NCBI RefSeq assembly: GCF_036032445.1 | Contig: NZ_CP107932.1 | Location: 2,978,501 to 3,042,500 of the forward strand | Direction of reading: 5' to 3' | DNA: 64,000 bases | From: Nocardia sp. NBC_00416 | GTDB lineage: Bacteria > Actinomycetota > Actinomycetes > Mycobacteriales > Mycobacteriaceae | Translations under genes and position numbers: made by a program | Notes under the pieces: model-generated | Databases searched by the model: none | What the model was told of the DNA's origin: nothing | What the model saw: the letters and a program-made list of their open reading frames with translations, nothing else | Shown: one piece after another, positions 18,844-29,649 of the stretch | Layout of the letters: each line of letters opens with the position of its first letter | How positions within the stretch are numbered: position 1 is the stretch's first letter

Positions 18844-20988
18844 CTACACCGGTTTGCGCAGTACGGCCACGAACATGGCGTCGGTCCCGTGTCGATGGGG
18901 CCACAGCTGAGCCGTGGGACCCGCACCCAGGCCGGTGACTCCGGGCAGCAGCGGTCCGGCCTCCAACTGCTCCGCGCCGGTACGCCGCACCGCATCCGCG
19001 ACCACGGCGACGGTTTCCGGCAGATGCGGCGAGCAGGTCGAATACACCACGACGCCGCCCGGGCGCAGGAGTTCCCAGGCCGCGGTGAGCAGCTCGCGTT
19101 GCAGGACGACCAGATCGGCGGTATCGCCGGGTGTACGGCGCCAGCGGGCCTCCGGCCGACGCCGCAGCGCCCCGAGACCGGTGCACGGCGCGTCGACCAG
19201 GATACGGTCGTAACCGGTGGTCAGGCCGCTGTCGCGACCGTCGGCGATATGCACCCGGACCGGCATGTCACGGGTGGCGGTACGGACCAGTTCGGCCCGA
19301 TGGGGGGCCGGTTCGACCGCATCCACCTGGTAGCCGTCGATACCGGCCAGCGCGCCGAGCAGCGCGGTCTTGCCCCCCGGCCCGGCGCACAGGTCCAGCC
19401 AACGACCGCCGTCGGCGCCGTGCAGAGGCGCTCGGGTGAGCGCCAGCGCCACGAGCTGACTGCCCTCGTCCTGGACCGCGGCCATCCCTTCCCGCACCGG
19501 TTCGAGCGCACCCGGATCGCCGCCGTCCAGATACACCGCGTAGGGCGACCACCAGCCCTCGTCGCCGCCGGTGACCAGTGCCAGTTCCTCGGCGGTGATC
19601 TCACCGGGACGTGCCACCAGATGCACGACCGGGCGGGCGTCGTCGGCGGCGAGCAGATCGCGCAGTTCGCCCGCGTCGGCACCCAGCGCATCGGCGAACG
19701 CCTGCGCGATCCACACCGGATGGGCGTATTCGAAGGCGAGTCGCCCGATCAGGTCGTCGGGTGCGAGCCGGTCGATCCACTCCTGTGGGCTGCGCTCGGT
19801 GACCCGGCGCAAGACGGCGTTGACGAACCCGGCTCGGCTCGAACCGGATTCGGCCCGGGCGAATTCCACCGACGTATGCACCGCCGCATGCGGTTCCACC
19901 CGGGTGCGCAACAGTTGGTAGGTACCGAGCCGCAAGATGTCCAGCAGCGAACCATCGATCTCGTCGACTGCGCGACCGGCACAGTCGGCGATCACCGCGT
20001 CGAGCACGCCGAGGGTCCGGCAGGCTCCGTACCCGAGCTCGGTGGCCAGCGCGGCGTCGCGGCCGGACACCCGATATTCCCGCAGCAGGCCGGGCAGGAC
20101 CAGGTTGGCGTAGGCGTCGCGGTCCCGCACAGCGCGCAGTGTCTCCAGGGCGACCGTGCGGGCCGGGTCCGCCGGAGTCCGCTGCGGGCGGGCCGGCCGC
20201 GGAGAACCGCCGCGCTCGGACCGAGCCGGGCCCGATCCAGGGGCTCCGGCCCGATTCCCGCCGGCCCGATTCCCGCCGGCGCGGCCCTTCCCATCCGGCG
20301 CCGAACTCCGGCGCCGACCGCGGCTGTCGGCCGCATCGCCCCGGCGCTCGTCGCGGCTCTCCTCGGCCCGGCCCCGGGGCCGGGCCGCACGATCACCGGA
20401 TGCCGCTTTACCGCGGCCGTTCCGGTCGCCCGATTCGGCCGAGCCACGACCTTCGTCGGCACCGCGCCCTGGACGGCGTGCCGAACCCGTGCCGCGCCCG
20501 TTCTCGGCACCGCGGTCCCGGCCGACGTCGGGCTCGCCGCCACGGCCGGGGTCGCGACGTCCGGATTCGCCGGACCGGCGGGTGTCGGCGCGACCCTTAC
20601 GTTGCCGCGTCCCGCCGTTGTCGTCCGGACCTCCCCGCGATCCGGCGGCCGGTGGCCTGCCCTGTCCAGCCTCGGTCGGACGGCTGCCCTGACGCGAACC
20701 AGCGGAGTCGTCACCACGGCGTGCACCGGCAGGTCCGCCTTCTCGGCGCGAACCGGTGGGGCGCTCACCGTGACGCGAACCAGCGCGGCTCTCCCCACCA
20801 CCCGAACCAGCGGGATTCTCCCCACCACGCGAACCAGCCGAATGCTCGCTACCGCGTGTACCGGGCGGAGACTCACCCCGGCCCGGATCGGCCGGACGGT
20901 CCCGAGGTCCCGTGCCGGCGCGGGGACCGCCGGATTCCTCGCCACGTCGGCGGAATCCTCGTGGCCGGTCGGCGCCCGAGCCGGTCAT
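18844..20988 (-). CDS. rsmB: 16S rRNA m5C967 methyltransferase with long repetitive N-terminus
   Basis: RsmB/Fmu methylates C967 of 16S rRNA. The conserved part starts near residue 272: a NusB-like RNA-binding domain ([20 protein letters not shown]), then the SAM domain with [32 protein letters not shown] and the catalytic Cys in [10 protein letters not shown]. The first 270 residues are Gly/Arg/Ser-rich and include seven tandem 9-residue units (residues 43-105, pattern GSRxGExPA). M. tuberculosis Fmu has about 457 residues and only a short basic tail. The start overlaps the fmt stop (ATGA), which argues that the extension is translated. The extension may bind RNA; this is inference. Confidence 0.93.
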   Translation of the reverse strand: MTGSGADRPRGFRRRGEESGGPRAGTGPRDRPADPGRGESPPGTRGSEHSAGSRGGENPAGSGGGESRAGSRHGERPTGSRREGGPAGARRGDDSAGSRQGSRPTEAGQGRPPAAGSRGGPDDNGGTRQRKGRADTRRSGESGRRDPGRGGEPDVGRDRGAENGRGTGSARRPGRGADEGRGSAESGDRNGRGKAASGDRAARPRGRAEESRDERRGDAADSRGRRRSSAPDGKGRAGGNRAGGNRAGAPGSGPARSERGGSPRPARPQRTPADPARTVALETLRAVRDRDAYANLVLPGLLREYRVSGRDAALATELGYGACRTLGVLDAVIADCAGRAVDEIDGSLLDILRLGTYQLLRTRVEPHAAVHTSVEFARAESGSSRAGFVNAVLRRVTERSPQEWIDRLAPDDLIGRLAFEYAHPVWIAQAFADALGADAGELRDLLAADDARPVVHLVARPGEITAEELALVTGGDEGWWSPYAVYLDGGDPGALEPVREGMAAVQDEGSQLVALALTRAPLHGADGGRWLDLCAGPGGKTALLGALAGIDGYQVDAVEPAPHRAELVRTATRDMPVRVHIADGRDSGLTTGYDRILVDAPCTGLGALRRRPEARWRRTPGDTADLVVLQRELLTAAWELLRPGGVVVYSTCSPHLPETVAVVADAVRRTGAEQLEAGPLLPGVTGLGAGPTAQLWPHRHGTDAMFVAVLRKPV

Positions 20989-21905
20989 TCGACCACCGCG
21001 CCGGCGTCCAGGCGGGCGCCGCGCGCCCAGTCCAGCGCGGCCATCATGCGTTTACCTTGGGGCTGCACCTGGTCCAACCGGACCGCCGTAGTCGCCGTGC
21101 CGATGTAGACGCCGGTCTTGCGGATCTCGATCTGCCGCTCCGGAATGACCTCTTCGACCAGTTCCACCGGGCCCAGTTTCAGCCGGGTACCGGCCACTGT
21201 GGTCCAAGCCCCCGGGAACGGCGTCACCGCCCGGACCGCCCGGCCGACCGCCAGCGCCGGCTGATCCCAGCGCACCTGCGCCGCCTCGACCGTGATCTTG
21301 GGTGCGTAGGACACACCGTCGGCCGCCTGCGGGATCGCCTGCAGGGTCGCGTCCTCGACTCCGTCGAGAGTCTGTTCCAGCAGCGCCGCACCGCTGTGGG
21401 ACAGTCGGGTCAGCAGGTCACCGGCGGTATCGGTGACCCCGATTCGCTCGGTCACCACCCCGTAGACCGGGCCGGTGTCCAAACCGGTCTCGATCCGGAA
21501 CGTGGACGCCCCGGTGATCTCGTCGCCGGCCGCGATCGCCGCCTGCACCGGGGCCGCGCCGCGCCAGGCGGGGAGCAGCGAGAAGTGCAGGTTGATCCAG
21601 CCGTGGACCGGGATATCGAGGAGTTCGGCCGGGAGCAGCGCGCCGTACGCGACCACCGGGCAGCACTCCGGCGCCAGATCCGTGAGCGCCGCGACGAAGT
21701 CGGGTTCGGCGGGCTTGTGGGGAGTGAACACCGCAATCCCGTGTTCGTCGGCGATCTCCGCGACCGGCGAACGTTTCAGTTTCCGGCCGCGCCCCGCGGT
21801 GGCGTCGGGCCGGGTCACCACGGCGACCACCTCGTGCCGGGAGTCGAGCAGGCGGAGCAGCGAGGGAACCGCGGGCTCGGGAGTGCCGGCGAAAACTATC
21901 CGCAT
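20985..21905 (-). CDS. fmt: Methionyl-tRNA formyltransferase
   Basis: Formylates initiator Met-tRNA using 10-formyl-tetrahydrofolate. [16 protein letters not shown] opens the formyltransferase domain; the folate site [15 protein letters not shown] and the [10 protein letters not shown] loop are intact, and a C-terminal OB-fold follows (GVSYAPKI onward). ATG 21903-21905 gives 306 residues, the usual size, and shares one base with the def stop (TGATG). Middle gene of def-fmt-rsmB. Confidence 0.96.
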   Translation of the reverse strand: MRIVFAGTPEPAVPSLLRLLDSRHEVVAVVTRPDATAGRGRKLKRSPVAEIADEHGIAVFTPHKPAEPDFVAALTDLAPECCPVVAYGALLPAELLDIPVHGWINLHFSLLPAWRGAAPVQAAIAAGDEITGASTFRIETGLDTGPVYGVVTERIGVTDTAGDLLTRLSHSGAALLEQTLDGVEDATLQAIPQAADGVSYAPKITVEAAQVRWDQPALAVGRAVRAVTPFPGAWTTVAGTRLKLGPVELVEEVIPERQIEIRKTGVYIGTATTAVRLDQVQPQGKRMMAALDWARGARLDAGAVVE

Positions 21906-22465
21906 CAGCGGTCCCGCTCGGCGAGCGCGCGACTGGGCCGGACCGTGAGGCCGGCGATGAACCAATCGGATTCGCGGATGGTGCGCATGGCCTGCTTCCG
22001 GTCGGGCGGATCGAGCCGGTCGATGAAAAGGGTGCCGTCCAGGTGATCGGTTTCGTGCTGGACACACCGCGCAAGCAGACCCTCGGCCTCGAATTCGACC
22101 GGGTTGCCTTCCACATCCACACCGGTGGCCCGCACCCGCAGCGCACGCCTCGTATCGTGGTTCACTCCGGGAATCGACAGGCAACCCTCCGGGCCGATCT
22201 GCTCCTCCTCGTCGAGCGCGGTCCAGACCGGGTTGATCAGATGGCCACGGGCGTCGTGGGTGTCGTAGACGAAGACCCGCAGCCCGACCCCGATCTGCGG
22301 GGCCGCCATCCCGACGCCACCGTCGTCGTACATGGTGTCGGTCAGATCGGTCACCAACTGCCGCAGTTCGGGGCCGAATTCGGTGACCTCTGCCGCGCGG
22401 GCTCGCAGAATGGGATCGCCGAAGAGGCGGACGGACTGGACGGTCACGGTAGCTCCCGAAGACAT
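21905..22465 (-). CDS. def: Peptide deformylase
   Basis: Removes the formyl group that Fmt adds, from nascent proteins; metal-dependent. All three motifs are present: [18 protein letters not shown] with the Cys ligand, and QHETDHLDG with the HExxH His ligands and catalytic Glu. 186 residues with a short C-terminal tail. First gene of def-fmt-rsmB, so formylation and deformylation enzymes share one message. A TAGAAT hexamer at 22486-22491 is a fair -10; the short leader lacks a good ribosome-binding site. Confidence 0.96.
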   Translation of the reverse strand: MSSGATVTVQSVRLFGDPILRARAAEVTEFGPELRQLVTDLTDTMYDDGGVGMAAPQIGVGLRVFVYDTHDARGHLINPVWTALDEEEQIGPEGCLSIPGVNHDTRRALRVRATGVDVEGNPVEFEAEGLLARCVQHETDHLDGTLFIDRLDPPDRKQAMRTIRESDWFIAGLTVRPSRALAERDR

Positions 22466-23153
22466 GAGGCAGGGCAGGAAGGTTTCATTCTAGGTACCTC
22501 GGCGCAGCGGCGTTCAGGGCCTGTACCTTCGCCGAGCCGCGCCGGTACCGCGCACCGCCCCGGCCGCATCCGATGGTGCGCTGCCGAAGGGGCGGCCCAC
22601 GGAGTCCGGCACTCACCGAGTCCGGGCGGCGCGACCACAAGCATCGTTGCGCTTCGCCCAGATGGTCGGCCTCCGTGACCGCGCTCGGCCCTCAGCCCGG
22701 TCCGCCGGTCCGCCGGAGCGCAGCGAGCGCGTGGACCCCCGCTGGCAGGCCCTCGAGCTCTCACAAAGCTCTGGCCGACACAGCCGCGCGGCCCCGACCG
22801 CACGGATGTCACGCTCGCCCGTCTGCCCGGTCTCCGTGATCGACCCCGGTTCCGGGTCGACGGAACGCAGCGACCGAGCGCACGCGGAGGGATCGGGAGG
22901 TGGTGAGGTAGCGGCCGAGCGCGGTGGATTGTTCAGGGCCCAGCAGCCCGGGGGCGCCGCGTGGAGCACGCGCACTGCCGTGATCTTCCCCAGGTTGTTC
23001 GAGCTTTCCGAGCGCACACGTCGACCCGTTCGCCCGGACGGTGAGCAACCGTGCTCGGGCCCACCCCGTTCCCGGAGCAACAGAGCGAAGAAGCGCAGCC
23101 ACCGCCAAAAATGACGACCCCTGGAACCACCTCCACGGATGATCACCCCGAGG
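22466..23153. other. Gene-free DNA rich in degenerate repeat words
   Basis: Upstream of def. Many copies of words such as GGAGCGCAGCGA, CCGGTTCCGG and CGAGCGC appear in both directions (for example near 22715, 22850-22880 and 23065-23095), looking like worn copies of the palindromic units that follow at 23154. A frame stays open on the minus strand throughout but its composition matches the repeats and it has no domain. I do not call a gene. Confidence 0.5.
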
Positions 23154-23405
23154 TCGGGGCCCGCCCCGGTTCTGGAGCGACCAGAGGAAGGGAGCGCAGC
23201 GACCGACCGCCGGGAGTGAAGAACCGGGGTTGACAAGGGCCCCGACCCGCCCCGCCGGAGGCGGGGCAATCCCACACAGTCGGGGCCCGCCCCGGTTCTG
23301 GAGCGACCAGAGGAAGGGAGCGCAGCGACCGACCGGCGGGAGTGAAGAACCGGGGTTAACGAGGGCCCCGACCCGCCCCGCCGCAGGCGGGGCAAATAAA
23401 CACAG
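23154..23405. repeat. Tandem pair of 126-bp palindromic units
   Basis: Units 23154-23279 and 23280-23405 differ at only a handful of bases. Each has a left arm TCGGGGCCCGCCCCGGTTCT, a 46-base centre, a right arm AGAACCGGGG..GGGCCCCGA, then a perfect GC hairpin (GCCCCGCC, 3-base loop, GGCGGGGC; 23249-23267 and 23375-23393) and an end word whose complement begins CTGTGT. They start directly at the lipase stop and read hairpin first on the lipase strand, so they may end lipase transcripts. Confidence 0.9.
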
Positions 23406-24434
23406 TCAGATATTGCCACCGATGATGACCTCGGGGATTCCGGTACCGAGGGGAACCGGCACGCAGACCGGCTCCGGCGCGAGTTCCGGCTCGAGAACCT
23501 CGAACAGCAAGTCGAACACGTAGGGGTCGTAGACCATGTGGAAATGGCCGGTGAGATCGACCGGACAGCCGTCCTGCAGCACGATGTTGCGCGCGCCGGG
23601 CCCGCGCAGCGCGATGTTCTCGAACGGCTGGATCACCTCGTCGAACCGGCTGCCTATGGTCACGTACCGCACGCCCGGCACCGTGTCGCCGCCCGCGTTC
23701 AGCTCTCGCATGAACGGTGAGTTCTGCACCTGCTGGACCGCCGCGACCGAAGTCGCCCGCTCGGCCAGCTCCATCGCGCCGGGGATCTGCTGGGCCAGCG
23801 GCGCCAGTCCGTACATGACGCCGCCGTAGGTGGGTGAGGCCAGCCCGACCCAGGTGTCGACTTTCGGCGCTCCGCCGAGTTTGTTGATGTAGTACCGGGT
23901 CACATTGGCGCCTTGGGAGAATCCGACGAGGTCGACCTGCTCGGCACCGGTCGCGGTGCGCACTTCGTCGGTGAACGCGGCGAACTGGTACGCGCTGAGC
24001 ACCATGTCTTCGGTGCCGTAGGTGACGGCGCCCGGTTTACCGCCGTAGTTGAGGGCGAATACACAGAATCCCTGGTCCACGAGTTCCGTGCCGATGGCCG
24101 CCCAGTCTGTGTACGCGCTCGCGTCGGTCCCGTGCGCCAGGATCACCGGGCGCGGATGCGCCGCGTCCGGGACACAGCCGAAGTCGTTGACTCCCCGAGG
24201 CACCGCGTCCGGGTGGGTTTTCGTGTAGAGCACCGCGCCCAGGTGGTCTGTTTGTGGTGGAGCCGGGTCGGTGGGGATCGTCGGGGGGAGGTAACCCGGG
24301 GGCTGGGCGGTGGCCTCGGTGATTCCGAGGACCGCCGACCCAGCCAGTGCGACGGCCACCGCCACAACTCGCAGGACGCCCCTGCCGTGTTGTGCGCCTT
24401 CCCGCCCTGTCGGCCATCGATGTCGCTTCACCAC
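23406..24434 (-). CDS. Secreted class 2 triacylglycerol lipase/esterase
   Basis: Alpha/beta-hydrolase of the lipase class 2 family. A cleavable signal peptide is clear: basic start, hydrophobic residues about 22-38, cleavage near ATA-QP (43/44). The oxyanion region is VILAHGTDASAY, the nucleophile Ser173 lies in LVGFSQGAN, and a late GHFHMVYDP supplies the likely His. Mature protein of about 300 residues, complete. GTG start with GGGAG upstream. It stands alone on its strand before the PadR gene, and its stop abuts the palindromic repeat pair. Related lipases act on long-chain esters; true substrate unknown. Confidence 0.88.
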   Translation of the reverse strand: MVKRHRWPTGREGAQHGRGVLRVVAVAVALAGSAVLGITEATAQPPGYLPPTIPTDPAPPQTDHLGAVLYTKTHPDAVPRGVNDFGCVPDAAHPRPVILAHGTDASAYTDWAAIGTELVDQGFCVFALNYGGKPGAVTYGTEDMVLSAYQFAAFTDEVRTATGAEQVDLVGFSQGANVTRYYINKLGGAPKVDTWVGLASPTYGGVMYGLAPLAQQIPGAMELAERATSVAAVQQVQNSPFMRELNAGGDTVPGVRYVTIGSRFDEVIQPFENIALRGPGARNIVLQDGCPVDLTGHFHMVYDPYVFDLLFEVLEPELAPEPVCVPVPLGTGIPEVIIGGNI

Positions 24435-24493
24435 ACAATCTTCTCCCGTGCCGGCTCCTCGGAGAACCCGTGTGCGAGGTCTTGATCACCCCG

Positions 24494-25159
24494 TTACTTT
24501 CCGGGTTCTTCATCTCCGGCGAGGATGCGGTACAAGGCTTTCCGCGCCTCGGTGAGGACGTCGGCCGCCTTGGCCGCCTGTTCGGGGGTGCCTGCGGCCG
24601 CCACCTGCGCGACGGCACCCAGGAGCGGGGCGATCAGGGCGCGCAGATCACTGGTCTGGGCACCGACTCCCTCTTTCACTTCGGCCCACGGATCACCGAG
24701 CTCCGCCCGGTTCTCGGTGACATGGGCGGTACCTGTCTCGGTCAGTTCCGCGGTCTTGCGGCCGGCCACCTTCTCGATGGTGATGAGTCCTTCGTCCTCC
24801 AGCTGGGACAGTGCGGGATAGATGGATCCCGGGCTGGGCCGCCAGAGATCATCGCTGCGCTCGCGAATCTGCTGGATCAGCTCGTATCCGTGCATCGGGC
24901 GCTCGGTGAGCAGCAGCAGGATCGCCGCCCGCACGTCACCGCGCCGCCCGCGGCCGCCGCGCCCGCGGCCCCGCCCGAACCCCGGGCCGAAACCGGGCCC
25001 GAATCCTGATCCGAAGCCCGGCCCGAATCCGGGCCCGAATCCGGGCGGACCACCGTGCCGGAACCATGCGCCGCCCGGAGCCCAGTCGGCGTCCGGCCGT
25101 CCGCGATGCCCGCGACGTCCGCGGCCTTGACGAAATTCTGCGTTCTCGATGTTTTCCAT
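24494..25159 (-). CDS. PadR-family regulator with Gly-Phe-rich N-terminus
   Basis: Winged-helix regulator; residues about 76-150 hold the PadR domain (AILLLLTERPMHGYELIQQI, then RPSPGSIYPALSQLEDEGLI) and the rest forms the dimer helix. Residues 39-62 are GFGP repeats followed by an RG-rich stretch to 74, a low-complexity arm found in some actinobacterial PadR proteins. ATG 25157-25159 is chosen: AGGAGG stands five bases upstream; an in-frame start 11 codons earlier has none. A perfect 14-base palindrome about 40 bases before the start suggests self-repression. Target genes beyond itself, perhaps the lipase, are unknown. Confidence 0.9.
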   Translation of the reverse strand: MENIENAEFRQGRGRRGHRGRPDADWAPGGAWFRHGGPPGFGPGFGPGFGSGFGPGFGPGFGRGRGRGGRGRRGDVRAAILLLLTERPMHGYELIQQIRERSDDLWRPSPGSIYPALSQLEDEGLITIEKVAGRKTAELTETGTAHVTENRAELGDPWAEVKEGVGAQTSDLRALIAPLLGAVAQVAAAGTPEQAAKAADVLTEARKALYRILAGDEEPGK

Positions 25160-25198
25160 TGCAGCCTCCTGAGCTACTCGATCGGTTTTCATAGCATC

Positions 25199-25212
25199 GA
25201 CGATATATCGTC
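25199..25212. promoter_or_regulatory. Likely PadR self-operator
   Basis: GACGATATATCGTC is a perfect palindrome in an unusually AT-rich spot directly upstream of the padR ribosome-binding site. Position and symmetry fit an autoregulatory operator for a dimeric regulator. Confidence 0.7.
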
Positions 25213-25486
25213 AATCTATCCAACGCAAGGCTCGGGTGGAAATTCCCGGATTCACCGGCGGCTGGCGCGCACGCACCTCGGGATTCGATAGCGCGGCACG
25301 GACCAGCGTGAACAGCGATACGACCGCAGCCGGAAGCCGGCGCGAGCGGCCCGCCGGTCGTCCGGACCCGCCGCGCAGGCGGTGTTTCACACCGAGCTCG
25401 TACGGCGCGGAAACCGGCGGCGAGGACAGCCCGCCCGGCGACAGCATCCGGCCCGCCATTCCTGCGCGCCGGCGATAACGGCGAGA
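25213..25486. other. Intergenic DNA between padR and the priA stop
   Basis: About 270 bases of ordinary GC-rich DNA. I see no gene, repeat or clear hairpin. Confidence 0.4.
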
Positions 25487-28117
25487 TCAGCCGATATCGA
25501 GGGGATCTATCTGCACTCGCAGCGGCGAATCCGCACGCTGACTACTACGGATCGCCTGGGCAGCGGTGAGCGCACGCGCCAGTGCCGCGCCACCCGCGCG
25601 AGGCGTGCGCAGCAGCACCCGCTCGACCTCCGCCCCATGTTCGCCGCCGCTACCGCGGGCGCCGGACGGCAACCGCGCGGCGGCCGGCAGCGGCACCGGG
25701 CCCAGCACCTGCGCGGCGGCCGGCAGCTCGGTGACCGCGAGCAATTCGGCGATTCCCTCCGCCGTGCCGTCGACCGCGGCCATCCGCACGGCCGGCGGGA
25801 ACCCCACCTCGGCCCGCTGGGCCAGTTCGGCGGCGGCGTGCCCGGCCGGATCCCAGCGCAGCAGGGCCTGCACAGTCGGCACACCCGGATCGGCCATCAC
25901 GAGCACCTGGCCGTCGGACCGCACCAGGGCCGCGGCGCTGAGCCACCGGCGCAATGTGTCCTCGGCGGCGCGCAGATCGGCGCGACCGAGCAGGGCCCAG
26001 CCGTCCAGCAGCAGACCCACCCCGTATCCACCGGCGAGCAACGGTTCGGCGCCGACGGTCGCCACCACCACCTGTGGTCCCGGCGGGACGGTGTCCAGCA
26101 AGGCGGCGCCGCTGGATCCGCGAACTGGCACCCCGGGAAAGGCTCGGCCCAGCTCCTCGGCGGTCCGCGCCGCCCCCACGACCACGGCGCGCAGGGCCCG
26201 GCCACCGCACACCGGACAGCGGAAAGCCGCCTCGGTGCGCCCGCACCAGCGACAGAGCGGACTGTGCGCCGCCTGGGCACCGGCTCCGGGGCCGACGTCC
26301 GAGCCCGGTAAAGACAGGGGACCCGCGCACTGCCGGCAACGGGCGGGGGTCCGGCATTTCGTACAGGACAGAGCCGGTACATAACCGCGGCGCGGCACCT
26401 GCACCAGCACCCCGGTCCCGGCGGCGAGCGCCTGCCGGGCCGCGGCGAACGCGGCGCCGGGGATACGGACCGCGCGAGCATTGGGATCACGCTCGAGCGC
26501 AATATCGGTATCACCCGGGGCACTGATGCGGGGGGCGGCCGAACGCACGGTCGCCCGGTCGGCGAGCAGATCGTGGGCCCACCCGGATTCCACGATCGCC
26601 GCCACCTCCGCGGTCCGGGCGAACCCGGCCGCCACGAACGCGGCGCCGGTGTCGTGCGCGCGGAGCATGGCGACCTCACGAGCATGCGGATACGGCGCGC
26701 GCGGTTCGGCGTAGGTATCGTCGCCGTCGTCCCAGATCGCCACGAGCCCGAGATCGGCCGCGGGCGCGAATACCGCGCTGCGGGTGCCCACCACCACCCG
26801 CGCGGTCCCGCGCAGCACCGCCAGCCAACGCCGGTATCGGGCCGCAGGACCCAAACCGGCCGACAGCCCCACCGCCGAATCACCCACCAGCCGTTCGCAT
26901 TCCCGTAGCACTCGATCGAGGTCGCGCTGATCGGGAACCATCAGGATCGCGCTGCGCCCCTCCGCGACGACCACCGCGGCGAGTTCGGCCACCCGGCGCG
27001 CCCAGTCCTCCCCCGGCAATGCCTGCCAGGCCGCACGCGCGCCACGCCCCCGCATCAGCGCGGTGAGAAACGCCTCCCCGTGCCGGTATCTTCCCCATGC
27101 CGCGGCATCCACCCCGGCGGGAAACTCCCCGGACGCGGATTCCGTCCGGCCCGGACCGTCCGGTTCACCGCTCCGGGCGCCTCCGGCTACAGCGGCGTCC
27201 GGCCTCGGGACCCCCTCGGCGACAGCATCCGACCGCATTGCCGCGCACCCGGCACCGGCATCCTCCGCCCCGGCGGCGCCCCCGACACCCGGCACCCCCC
27301 GGGCGGAGTCCGCACCCGCTCTGGAGACTCCTTCGATACCCACCGCCTTCGTGGACGCGCCCGCCGTGTCCGCGACGTCGGCATCCGATGCCGGGTGCGG
27401 TCGGGTGCCGGTCGGCAGGTCCGCGCGTGATTCGCCGGTCCCCGCCGTCGGGGCATCACTGTGGTCTGCGAGCGAGCCGGGAAGAGCGCGGAGCGAGGGG
27501 ACTGGCGCCCCGTCTGACCGCGCGGTTCTGTTATCGGCCACCGAGGCCCCGGCGGGCGCGTCCCCGTCCTCGAGGTCGGAGATTTCCGGCACGGAATCGT
27601 CCGTCGAAGGTGACGGACTATTTTTCCCCGCAACGCTTTTCGCCGCACCACCGTTCTCCACCCGGGCGTGGCGCGGCGGGATCGCCAGCCGCAGGACATC
27701 GGCTCGGGTTCCGGCGCATCGGGCCGCCACAGTTGTCGCGAGCCGCAGGATCTCCGGCGTGAGCACCCGCTCGGCCGACACCACCCGCTCCAGTCGCACC
27801 AGTTTTCCGGTGTGCTCGGTATCGGTGTGCCGGGACAGCAGATAACCGTCCACCAAGCGGCCGGCGAACCGCACCCGGACCCGGACACCCGGCCGGGCGA
27901 TCTCATCGAGTTCCGGCGGCACCAGGTAGTCGAAATCGCGGTCCAGATGCGCCGGGGTGAGCAGCGGCAGCACCCGGGCGATCGGGTGCGATATCGGGTC
28001 CAGCGCGGGTTTCGCGGATTTCTTCGCGCGGGTACCCCGACGGCGCGGCGGACCCGACTCGGCCGACACCCCCGGAGACTCGGGGTCTCCGGGGGTGTCG
28101 GTCGCCGGTCGTTCCAC
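25487..28117 (-). CDS. priA: PriA-like primosomal protein N', lacking ATPase motifs
   Basis: Replication-restart protein. Residues about 45-150 are the 3'-end-binding domain. Where E. coli PriA has its Walker A (GSGKT) this protein reads LPGEDWARR, and the DEEH box is replaced by IWDDGDD, so helicase activity is not expected; from memory this loss is general in actinobacteria. The zinc region is complete, with four CxxC pairs (CTKC, CRQC, CRWC, CPVC). Residues about 154-334 are a low-complexity insert rich in Ala, Gly, Asp and Pro, making the protein 876 residues against about 655 in M. tuberculosis. GTG start 14 bases after metK. Confidence 0.9.
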   Translation of the reverse strand: MERPATDTPGDPESPGVSAESGPPRRRGTRAKKSAKPALDPISHPIARVLPLLTPAHLDRDFDYLVPPELDEIARPGVRVRVRFAGRLVDGYLLSRHTDTEHTGKLVRLERVVSAERVLTPEILRLATTVAARCAGTRADVLRLAIPPRHARVENGGAAKSVAGKNSPSPSTDDSVPEISDLEDGDAPAGASVADNRTARSDGAPVPSLRALPGSLADHSDAPTAGTGESRADLPTGTRPHPASDADVADTAGASTKAVGIEGVSRAGADSARGVPGVGGAAGAEDAGAGCAAMRSDAVAEGVPRPDAAVAGGARSGEPDGPGRTESASGEFPAGVDAAAWGRYRHGEAFLTALMRGRGARAAWQALPGEDWARRVAELAAVVVAEGRSAILMVPDQRDLDRVLRECERLVGDSAVGLSAGLGPAARYRRWLAVLRGTARVVVGTRSAVFAPAADLGLVAIWDDGDDTYAEPRAPYPHAREVAMLRAHDTGAAFVAAGFARTAEVAAIVESGWAHDLLADRATVRSAAPRISAPGDTDIALERDPNARAVRIPGAAFAAARQALAAGTGVLVQVPRRGYVPALSCTKCRTPARCRQCAGPLSLPGSDVGPGAGAQAAHSPLCRWCGRTEAAFRCPVCGGRALRAVVVGAARTAEELGRAFPGVPVRGSSGAALLDTVPPGPQVVVATVGAEPLLAGGYGVGLLLDGWALLGRADLRAAEDTLRRWLSAAALVRSDGQVLVMADPGVPTVQALLRWDPAGHAAAELAQRAEVGFPPAVRMAAVDGTAEGIAELLAVTELPAAAQVLGPVPLPAAARLPSGARGSGGEHGAEVERVLLRTPRAGGAALARALTAAQAIRSSQRADSPLRVQIDPLDIG

Positions 28118-28131
28118 GCGGGACGTGGGGC

Positions 28132-29343
<1,212 letters not shown>

Positions 29344-29649
29344 AGTTTCCTCATTCCTCAACGGTTACTCGTGTCCGGGATGGGACCGCAGCGCACGGCT
29401 CCGGTCGCGACCCTGGACTCTCAGACTATTAGAAAGGGCGGCCCAATTGGGGTTTCGGACACCATCCTGGACGGGTTTCCCGGCCGAGTCGTGTCCTGGT
29501 CGTGGCCCACCGGTGGCATATGCGGCGCCGAAGCGGGCACAGGTCATATCGCCGATCGGTACCGGCAAGACGGAGCGGACCGCCTCGATACGGCCGAAGG
29601 CGGGTGGCGCGGCGTGCCCGGCAGTTCAGGCAGTGAACGACCGTGACCC
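29344..29649. other. Intergenic region upstream of metK
   Basis: About 300 bases between coaBC and metK. On the metK strand, TTGGGC and TAATAG (around 29430-29450) have roughly -35/-10 spacing and are the best promoter guess. No gene seen. Confidence 0.4.

Noticed and set aside
22613..23419. A 268-residue minus-strand protein with 42-residue repeats
   Set aside because: Same cause: 126-bp repeats in GC-rich DNA. The frame overlaps the lipase stop and its composition follows the hairpins.
29362..29460. SAM riboswitch before metK
   Set aside because: I could not find the conserved SAM-I, SAM-II or SAM-IV core bases in the leader.
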